Shown in pieces: positions 6,791-11,833 of a stretch of DNA of 13,258 nt. The DNA comes from Chloroflexota bacterium (GTDB lineage Bacteria > Chloroflexota > Anaerolineae > Anaerolineales > Villigracilaceae), in assembly GCA_016875755.1 (NCBI GenBank), contig VGOX01000025.1, forward strand, positions 1 through 13,258. Reading direction: 5' to 3'. A program made the translations under genes and the position numbers. The notes under the pieces were generated by a model. It was not told where the DNA came from and did no database searches. It saw nothing but the letters and a program-made list of their open reading frames with translations. Position 1 is the stretch's first letter. Every line of letters begins with the position of its first letter.

Positions 6791-7043
6791 TGCAGGGAAG
6801 AGATCCCTACACGGGACGCCGAAGGTGCAAATCTGGAAAAGAGGCGAAGCCAGATGAATCTCTCAGGCAAAAGGACCCTGCAACCGCATACGCTCTGGAA
6901 AATTCCCCGCCAAAGGGATACCGACGGTGTAAAGTAAGTCTGGATGGTCAGATAGTCTGTTAGTCGTGTGGTCTTTTGACTATGTGACTACAAGACGAAA
7001 CGGCTAGCAGACCAAACTAATCTCTCAGGTTCCATTACAGAGG
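6791..7043 (+). ncRNA. Tandem glycine riboswitch (gcvT-type)
   Basis: Two glycine aptamers lie in the leader of the gcv operon. Aptamer 1 (about 6791-6882) is textbook. P1 is TGCAGGG/CCCTGCA (6791-6797 with 6876-6882). P2 is AGAGAT/ATCTCT (6799-6804 with 6858-6863). The conserved GCCGAAGGTGCAAA is followed by a P3b hairpin, ATCTGG/CCAGAT (6831-6836 with 6850-6855), then CTCTCAGGCAAAAGGAC. Aptamer 2 (about 6893-7042) closes with CTCTG/CAGAG (6893-6897 with 7038-7042). It contains CCGACGGTGTAAA and the signature CTCTCAGGTTCCATTACAGAGG. Its P2 is imperfect, and its P3b arm is greatly enlarged (6955-7012). In the known family, glycine binding favours expression of the cleavage system genes, which fits the genes downstream. 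Confidence 0.95.
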
Positions 7044-7075
7044 ACGCACGATTATGAAGTCGTGCGTCCTTTTTT
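7041..7075 (+). terminator. Riboswitch expression-platform terminator
   Basis: An 11-bp perfect stem (7041-7051 with 7060-7070; AGGACGCACGA/TCGTGCGTCCT) with an eight-base loop runs straight into a six-T tract (7070-7075). Its 5' arm begins with the last two bases of aptamer 2's P1 helix (7041-7042), so ligand-stabilised P1 and the full terminator partly compete. This fits a glycine-activated transcriptional switch. Confidence 0.9.
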
Positions 7076-7108
7076 GATTCGCCAAATACTCAAACAGGAG
7101 ACCAAAAC

Positions 7109-7486
7109 ATGAATACCCCTTCCAATCTCAAGTACACCAAATCCGATGAATGGTTCGATCCTGCCACTGGCGCAGTAGGCATTTCAGATTATGCCCAGAG
7201 TCAGTTATCGGACATCGTCTTCGTTGAAATCCTTGTGGATGAAGGCGAAGAAGTTACTGCTGGAAAAGCCATCGCTTCCGTTGAATCCGTAAAGGCTTCC
7301 TCCGAAATCTACGCCCCCGCCGCTGGAAAAGTCAGCGCTGTGAACAAGGGACTTTCCGATGCCCCTGAAACCCTCAACTCCGATCCCTTTGGTGCCGCAT
7401 GGATGATCAAAATCGAAGGCGGCTCCGCTGGCGAGGTGATGGATGCGGCTGAGTATGAGAAGTATTGTGAGGGAAGAAGCCACTAG
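7109..7486 (+). CDS. gcvH: Glycine cleavage system H protein
   Basis: GcvH is the small lipoyl carrier of the glycine cleavage complex. Its lipoyl arm accepts the aminomethyl group after the P protein decarboxylates glycine, and delivers it to the T protein and then to dihydrolipoamide dehydrogenase. The protein is 125 residues, normal for the family. The lipoyl hairpin is clear: the attachment lysine is K62 in SVESVKASSEI, preceded by GEEVTAGKAIA. The N-terminal KYTKSDEWF and GISDYAQSQLSDIVFVEI are also diagnostic, as is the C-terminal DPFGAAWMIKI. The start is fixed by AGGAG (7096-7100) eight bases before the ATG. It is the first gene after the glycine riboswitch. gcvT, often first in such operons, is absent here, and no lipoyl-attachment gene is nearby. 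Confidence 0.97.
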   Translation: MNTPSNLKYTKSDEWFDPATGAVGISDYAQSQLSDIVFVEILVDEGEEVTAGKAIASVESVKASSEIYAPAAGKVSAVNKGLSDAPETLNSDPFGAAWMIKIEGGSAGEVMDAAEYEKYCEGRSH

Positions 7487-7500
7487 CAGAGTAGCGATTA

Positions 7501-7536
7501 GCTTTTAGCGGTTAGCAAGAGCTAACTGCTAAAAGC
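7501..7536 (+). repeat. Palindromic hairpin between gcvH and gcvPA
   Basis: A 16-bp stem with one G-T pair (7501-7516 with 7521-7536) and the loop AAGA lies in the 77-base gap inside the operon. The surrounding sequence repeats the words TTAGC, GCTAA and AAAAGC. No T-run follows on the plus strand, so it is not a terminator. It may stabilise or process the mRNA, or be a dispersed palindromic repeat. Confidence 0.8.
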
Positions 7537-7563
7537 CAAAAGCTAAAACGCTCGGAGAAAACC

Positions 7564-8910
7564 ATGACCTATATCCCGATCTCCCCTGCAGAACGGGACG
7601 CGATGCTCAAGACCGTCGGCGTGAAATCGCTGGACGACTTGTTCGAGGCAATCCCCGCCAAGCACCGCTTCCCTGATTTGAACCTCCCCCCCGCGCTCAC
7701 CGAAATGGAAGCCGGCGCTCATTTGGGCGATATGGCATCCAGCAATGAGAACGTGCGCGAACATCTTATCTCCTTCCTTGGAGCAGGCGCGTACCATCAT
7801 TACATCCCCTCCGTGGTGGACCACATTCTACGGCGCGGCGAGTTTTACACCGCGTACACACCATATCAACCTGAAATTTCACAAGGTACGTTGCAAGCCA
7901 TCTTTGAATATCAATCATTGATGACAAACCTGACGGGCATGGAAGTGTCGAATGCCTCGCACTACGATGGCGCGACTGCCACCGCTGAAGCGGTCAACCT
8001 TGCGTATGCCCAATTCCGCGGCAAGCGCAAGAAGATCGTCATGTCCCCCACGGTTCATCCGCAATACCGTGAAGTCATCCGCACGTACACCCAAGCCATG
8101 GGCTTGGAAGAGGTCGGGGACGATGCCAGCAACCATGAGGTCACGCCTGAGGCGATGATCTCCCTCATCGATGAATCCACCATGCTGGTCGTCGTGCAAT
8201 ATCCCGATTTCTTCGGGCGTATCTTTGATTACAAAAAACTCATTGATGCCGCGCATGAAAAAGGCGCACTGGTATGTGTGGTTGCAAACCCCACTGCATT
8301 GCTCATGCTCAAGTCGCCTGGCGAAATGGGCGCGGATATTGTGGTCGGTGAAGCGCAGCCGTTCGGCATTCCGCTTTGGTATGGCGGACCGTACCTCGGT
8401 TTCTTCACCACCAAGAAATCCTACGTTCACAAAATGGCGGGGCGTCTCGTCGGTGAAACTGTGGATGCGCGCGGCAACCGCTCCTATGTGCTAACGCTGA
8501 CCGCGCGTGAACAACACATCAAACGCGAGCGCGCCACATCGAACATCTGCACCAACCAAGGTTTGCTGGCGCTCGGCTGCTCCGTTTATATGTCTGTGCT
8601 TGGCAAACAGGGCTTGCAGGAAGTTGCGAACCTTTGCTATCAAAAGGCGCATTATGCCGCCGCTGAACTCAGCAAGATCGACGGCTTCGGTCTGTGCCAT
8701 GTCGAGCCGTTCTTCCATGAATTCGTGTTGTGCTGTCCGAAGCCCGCAAGCGAGGTCAATCAATACCTGCTCGATAACGGCATCCTTGGCGGCTACGACC
8801 TCGGCAAAGATTACCCCGACATGCAAAATCATCTCCTTGTGGCTGTGACCGAAATGAACAGCAAAGATGAAATTGACTCGCTCGTTGAAATCTTAAAGGA
8901 GATGAAATAA
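7564..8910 (+). CDS. gcvPA: Glycine dehydrogenase (decarboxylating) subunit 1
   Basis: GcvPA is the N-terminal half of the P protein in organisms where the PLP-dependent glycine decarboxylase is split in two. With GcvPB it forms the alpha2beta2 enzyme that releases CO2 from glycine and loads the aminomethyl group on lipoyl-GcvH. The 448-residue length is typical. Recognisable blocks are the N-terminal MTYIPISPAERDAML, then FLGAGAYHHYIPSVVDHILRRGEFYTAYTPYQPEISQGTLQAIFEYQ (split over residues about 77-123), SNASHYDGATA (about 136-146), and VGEAQPFGIPLWYGGPYLGFF (about 263-283). GGAG (7554-7557) lies six bases before the ATG. The stop overlaps the gcvPB start (TAATG), so the two halves are translationally coupled. 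Confidence 0.97.
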   Translation: MTYIPISPAERDAMLKTVGVKSLDDLFEAIPAKHRFPDLNLPPALTEMEAGAHLGDMASSNENVREHLISFLGAGAYHHYIPSVVDHILRRGEFYTAYTPYQPEISQGTLQAIFEYQSLMTNLTGMEVSNASHYDGATATAEAVNLAYAQFRGKRKKIVMSPTVHPQYREVIRTYTQAMGLEEVGDDASNHEVTPEAMISLIDESTMLVVVQYPDFFGRIFDYKKLIDAAHEKGALVCVVANPTALLMLKSPGEMGADIVVGEAQPFGIPLWYGGPYLGFFTTKKSYVHKMAGRLVGETVDARGNRSYVLTLTAREQHIKRERATSNICTNQGLLALGCSVYMSVLGKQGLQEVANLCYQKAHYAAAELSKIDGFGLCHVEPFFHEFVLCCPKPASEVNQYLLDNGILGGYDLGKDYPDMQNHLLVAVTEMNSKDEIDSLVEILKEMK

Positions 8911-10394
8911 TGGCTACCGTAATCGAACCCACCATTTTTGAACTCTCCTCCCCCGGGCGACGTGGCGTAAAAATGCCCGCCTCCGACGTGCCGACAACTG
9001 CCCTGCCTCCCAAAGAGTTGTTACGCTCTGAGTTGCCCCTGCCCGAACTTGCCGAAGTGGACGTAGTGCGCCACTACATGAAACTCTCCAGTTTCAACTA
9101 CTCGGTCGATAGCGGCTTCTACCCGCTCGGCTCATGTACGATGAAATACAACCCGAAAATCAATGAAGACACCTGCCGTTATCCTGGATTCCTCTTTACC
9201 CATCCATTACAGCCCATCGAGACCGTGCAAGGCAACCTCGCATTGATGTATGAAATGCAGGAATGGCTGATGGAGATCAGCGGCTTCGCGGGCGTGACTC
9301 TGCAGCCCGCCGCTGGCGCACACGGTGAATTCACGGGCGTGTTGATGATGGCGGCGTATCACAAACTGCGCGGCGACACAAAGCGCACCAAGATGCTCAT
9401 CCCCGATGCGGCGCATGGAACGAACCCCGCTTCCGTCGGCATGTTGGGTATGAGCGTGGTCACCATCCCATCTGATTCACGCGGCAATGTAGACCTCAAA
9501 GCCCTCGAAGCCGCCTGTGACGATACGGTCGTTGGCATGATGCTCACCAACCCGAACACACTCGGCATGTTCGACGAGAACATCGAAAAAGTGGTCAACA
9601 TGGTCAAGGATTGCGGCGGCTTGATGTACGGCGACGGCGCGAACCTCAATGCATTGCTTGGCATCGTCCGCCCCGGTGACCTCGGCTTCGACGTGATGCA
9701 CTTCAACCTGCACAAGACCTTCGCCGTTCCGCACGGCGGTGGCGGACCGGGCTCTGGTCCTGTTGGTGTGAGTCAGCGTCTTGTGGACTTCCTGCCTTCG
9801 CCCCTCGTCGGCATCGTGGAAGAAGGCGACGAAGAGACCGCTCCACTCTATGGCTTCGTTACCCCGAAGAATTCCATCGGACGCATGAAAGCCTTCCACG
9901 GTCACTTCGGCGGCGGACTTGTCCGCTCATATACCTACATCGCCATGCACGGACCAGACGGCTTGAAGGACATCTCGCAGTATGCGGTGCTCAACGCCAA
10001 CTACCTGCAGGCAAGACTGCGCGATACCTACAAGATCCCCTATGACCGCATCTGTATGCATGAGTTCGTCATGGAAGGACGCTTTGAAGGCTCAGACATC
10101 CGCGCGTTGGATATCTCCAAACGCCTGATGGATTACAACTTCCACCCGCCCACAAACTACTTCCCGCTCATCGTCCATGAGGCGCTGATGATCGAGCCGA
10201 CCGAGACCGAGAACAAGGACACCCTCGACCGATTCGCCGACGCGCTGATCAAGATCGCGGAAGAAGCCAAGACCCAGCCCGACCTGCTCCATAACGCGCC
10301 CAGCACCACGAAATTCGGCCGCATGGACGAGGTCAAGGCGGCAAGAGAGTTGGTCCTCTGCTGCTGGCTGCCAGAAGGGTATGACCTAAGCTAA
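8910..10394 (+). CDS. gcvPB: Glycine dehydrogenase (decarboxylating) subunit 2
   Basis: GcvPB is the PLP-binding half of the split glycine decarboxylase. The Schiff-base lysine is K269 in HFNLHKTFAVPHGGGGPG, with the downstream glycine-rich loop intact. Other PLP-site elements are DAAHGTNPAS (about 166-175) and YGDGANLNAL (about 240-249, Asp contacting the pyridine nitrogen). The N-terminal SSPGRRGVKMP and FYPLGSCTMKYNPK blocks are diagnostic. 494 residues is the normal size. The start ATG shares one base with the gcvPA stop codon and has AGGAG (8897-8901) eight bases upstream. No residue expected for catalysis appears missing. It is the last gene of the riboswitch-controlled operon, followed directly by a terminator. 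Confidence 0.97.
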   Translation: MATVIEPTIFELSSPGRRGVKMPASDVPTTALPPKELLRSELPLPELAEVDVVRHYMKLSSFNYSVDSGFYPLGSCTMKYNPKINEDTCRYPGFLFTHPLQPIETVQGNLALMYEMQEWLMEISGFAGVTLQPAAGAHGEFTGVLMMAAYHKLRGDTKRTKMLIPDAAHGTNPASVGMLGMSVVTIPSDSRGNVDLKALEAACDDTVVGMMLTNPNTLGMFDENIEKVVNMVKDCGGLMYGDGANLNALLGIVRPGDLGFDVMHFNLHKTFAVPHGGGGPGSGPVGVSQRLVDFLPSPLVGIVEEGDEETAPLYGFVTPKNSIGRMKAFHGHFGGGLVRSYTYIAMHGPDGLKDISQYAVLNANYLQARLRDTYKIPYDRICMHEFVMEGRFEGSDIRALDISKRLMDYNFHPPTNYFPLIVHEALMIEPTETENKDTLDRFADALIKIAEEAKTQPDLLHNAPSTTKFGRMDEVKAARELVLCCWLPEGYDLS

Positions 10395-10407
10395 TAGAAA
10401 GATCTGT

Positions 10408-10444
10408 AGAAGTCCCTGCCATTCAAAGCAGGGACTTCTCTTTA
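10408..10444 (+). terminator. Intrinsic terminator of the gcv operon
   Basis: A perfect 12-bp stem (10408-10419 with 10428-10439; GAAGTCCCTGC/GCAGGGACTTC core) with an eight-base loop is followed by a T-rich tail (CTTTATTT), 13 bases after the gcvPB stop codon. Confidence 0.85.
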
Positions 10445-10467
10445 TTTGCTCACCTTACGCAATTTTT

Positions 10468-10496
10468 TTTGCAAGGGCGACCCGCCTTAATATAAC
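10468..10496 (+). promoter_or_regulatory. Possible promoter of the small Cys/His protein
   Basis: TATAAC at 10491-10496 is preceded at 17 bases by TTTGCA (10468-10473), or at 16 bases by TTGCAA. Transcription would begin near 10503, giving a leader of about 27 bases. The placement right after the gcv terminator suggests the next gene is transcribed separately. Confidence 0.45.
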
Positions 10497-10529
10497 TGGA
10501 CGTGAATCTATAAGAAAGAGAATGAACCC

Positions 10530-10769
10530 ATGAGCATAAAAAAGATCTGCAAGCATTGCGGCAAGGAATTCAACCCCAATGCGCCAGCGGAAGATAATCG
10601 CTGTCGATATCATTCTCAAAAAGCAGAGCACGTTGGGACAGCCGACATGCACCATGATTATTCCGAGGTCTACAAGTATCCCTGCTGCGGACAATTGGAA
10701 TTCCCTCAATATACGGCTGCAGAACCCATTGCCGGTTGTTTGGAAGGAGTTCATGAAAAGGCAGAATAA
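10530..10769 (+). CDS. Small Cys/His-rich zinc protein with CHORD-like pattern
   Basis: A 79-residue protein without an assigned function. It has C7 and C10 (CKHC), F14, C25-x2-H28 (CRYH), H34, H41-H42, the pair C52-C53, and C70 with H75 in GCLEGVH. The spacing and flanking residues resemble the CHORD zinc domain of eukaryotic RAR1 and CHORDC1/melusin: Cys...Cys-x-Phe, Asn near Cys-x-Tyr/Phe-His, a His, Cys-Cys, aromatic, then Gly-Cys-x2-Gly-x-His. Two Zn2+ ions are bound in CHORD. Differences are C-x2-C instead of C-x4-C and a longer stretch before the Cys pair. No membrane segment is seen. The start has only a weak purine-rich site (AAGAAAGAG). It lies alone between terminators. That it binds zinc is a strong inference; relation to CHORD is tentative. 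Confidence 0.75.
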   Translation: MSIKKICKHCGKEFNPNAPAEDNRCRYHSQKAEHVGTADMHHDYSEVYKYPCCGQLEFPQYTAAEPIAGCLEGVHEKAE

Positions 10770-10789
10770 TCAGCTATGATTCTTTTTAT

Positions 10790-10835
10790 GGTCACAAATC
10801 GCGCTTTTTGAGAAAGGGAAGCATTATTTGTGGCC
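10790..10835 (+). other. Stem-loop of unknown role downstream of the zinc protein
   Basis: GGTCACAAAT (10790-10799) pairs with ATTTGTGGCC (10826-10835) over ten positions with one G-T. The interior can form a second small stem (CTTT/AAAG). No T-run follows, so it is not a standard terminator; it could be a 3'-end stabiliser or part of a small RNA. Confidence 0.4.
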
Positions 10836-10850
10836 GTAAAGATGATAAAT

Positions 10851-10891
10851 GAAGAAAAAAGAGCCGCGTACCGCGTGGTTCTTTTTTCTTC
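10851..10891. terminator. Bidirectional-type terminator hairpin
   Basis: The arms GAAGAAAAAAGAGCCGCG (10851-10868) and CGCGTGGTTCTTTTTTCTTC (10872-10891) pair along almost their whole length, with a GC-rich tip and an A-tract/T-tract base. It closes the zinc-protein transcription unit ahead of the methyltransferase promoter. Confidence 0.82.
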
Positions 10892-10925
10892 AAAATCGTA
10901 CGTCACCTGATACTCCTCACAGGGT

Positions 10926-10931
10926 TATAAT
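10926..10931 (+). promoter_or_regulatory. -10 box of the methyltransferase gene
   Basis: A perfect TATAAT lies 47 bases before the ATG at 10979, between a terminator hairpin and the Shine-Dalgarno. No good -35 hexamer is seen at 16-18 bases. Confidence 0.55.
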
Positions 10932-10978
10932 ACGCGACATTCACGCTCGGCATGCAAACCCAATTCAGAGGAGAGAAA

Positions 10979-11785
10979 ATGCTTAACAAGCTGTTATTCC
11001 ACCGTTTTCCAAATATCAAGAGCTGGCTCACCCGCCTGCAATACGAGTTTATCTCCGCGCTCAACCTGAAACGGGACGTGATCTTCATGAACTTTGGGTA
11101 CACCGCCCACCACGAGCAGGGACATGAGCCCATTCCGCTGGCACCTGAGGACGAGATCCACCGCTACCCATTGCAGTTGTATCACCACGTGGCAAAACAT
11201 GTCAGTTGGGAAAATGCCGACGCGCTCGAGGTCAGCTCGGGGCGCGGTGGAGGCGCGAACTTCATCATGCAGCACTTCAAACCGAAATCCTACACTGGCG
11301 TGGACTTTTCCACCCGCGCCGTTGACTTCTGCCGCAGCCACTTCGATCTCGATGGGCTGAAATATCTACACGGCAATGCCGATGCGTTGACCTTCCCTGA
11401 TAATTCCTTCGATATCGTGGTCAATGTCGAAGCGTCGTTGTATTACCCGAACATCAAAAAATTCTTCGGGCATGTCAAGCGCGTGCTCAAGCCTGGCGGT
11501 CATTTTGTGTATACCGACCTGCGCTATACCGAAAAGGTCGAAGACTGGCACGCGCAGATCAAGGCCACAGGGTTGAAACTCATTAAAGCTGAAGACATCA
11601 CCGACAATGTGCTGAAGGCAATGGAACTTGACCGCGAACGGCGCATTTATCTCGTCAATACTTACATCCCCGCCATTTTGCGCAAACAGTTCATGCACTT
11701 TGCGGGGATCGCGCTCGACTCGCCCAATACCCTGCCCCACCTTGAAAACCGCAGGTACTGGTATTTTGTATTACAAAAGGCATAG
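10979..11785 (+). CDS. Class I SAM methyltransferase, phthiotriol-methyltransferase-like
   Basis: A 268-residue SAM-dependent methyltransferase. Motif I is LEVSSGRGGG (83-92), the acidic end of strand 2 is GVDFS (107-111), motif II/III covers GNADALTFPDNSFDIVVNVEAS (132-153, in pieces), and LKPGGHF is at 170-176. The combination of a LEVS-[SC]-G-x-GGG motif I, VNVEAS-x-x-YP and YTDLR (178-182), with the N-terminal FMNFGY block (36-41), is what I know from mycobacterial phthiotriol/phenolphthiotriol dimycocerosate methyltransferases and related enzymes. A lipid or polyketide-like hydroxyl acceptor is therefore possible, but no lipid-synthesis gene is next to it. The start is chosen at 10979 because AGAGGAG (10967-10973) stands five bases before it; an in-frame ATG at 10952 lacks such a site and would add nine residues covering it. 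Confidence 0.88.
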   Translation: MLNKLLFHRFPNIKSWLTRLQYEFISALNLKRDVIFMNFGYTAHHEQGHEPIPLAPEDEIHRYPLQLYHHVAKHVSWENADALEVSSGRGGGANFIMQHFKPKSYTGVDFSTRAVDFCRSHFDLDGLKYLHGNADALTFPDNSFDIVVNVEASLYYPNIKKFFGHVKRVLKPGGHFVYTDLRYTEKVEDWHAQIKATGLKLIKAEDITDNVLKAMELDRERRIYLVNTYIPAILRKQFMHFAGIALDSPNTLPHLENRRYWYFVLQKA

Positions 11786-11816
11786 AAAAAGGTGCGCCTC
11801 ACGGCGCACCTTTTTT
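11786..11816 (+). terminator. Intrinsic terminator of the methyltransferase gene
   Basis: An eight-bp GC stem (GGTGCGCC 11791-11798 with GGCGCACC 11803-11810) and a TCAC loop are flanked by A5 before and T6 (11811-11816) after. It begins immediately at the stop codon. Confidence 0.92.
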
Positions 11817-11824
11817 GTTATAAT
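11816..11824 (+). promoter_or_regulatory. Extended -10 promoter of the DUF1786 gene
   Basis: TGTTATAAT (11816-11824) combines a TGN extension with a perfect -10 hexamer. It starts on the last T of the upstream terminator, and the DUF1786 ATG follows nine bases after it. The mRNA would have a leader of roughly three bases or none, so the upstream AGGGA (11826-11830) could hardly serve as a ribosome site. Confidence 0.6.
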
Positions 11825-11833
11825 CAGGGAACT

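Noticed and set aside
7501..7536. Terminator between gcvH and gcvPA
   Set aside because: Strong stem but no T-tract on the plus strand, and the operon continues with good ribosome sites.
10952..10978. Upstream ATG of the methyltransferase
   Set aside because: It would make the AGAGGAG ribosome site part of the coding sequence. The ATG at 10979 is ideally spaced from it.
11792..11833. Upstream extension of the DUF1786 frame
   Set aside because: The 14 extra codons run through the terminator hairpin and the -10 box. The conserved N-terminus begins at the ATG at 11834.
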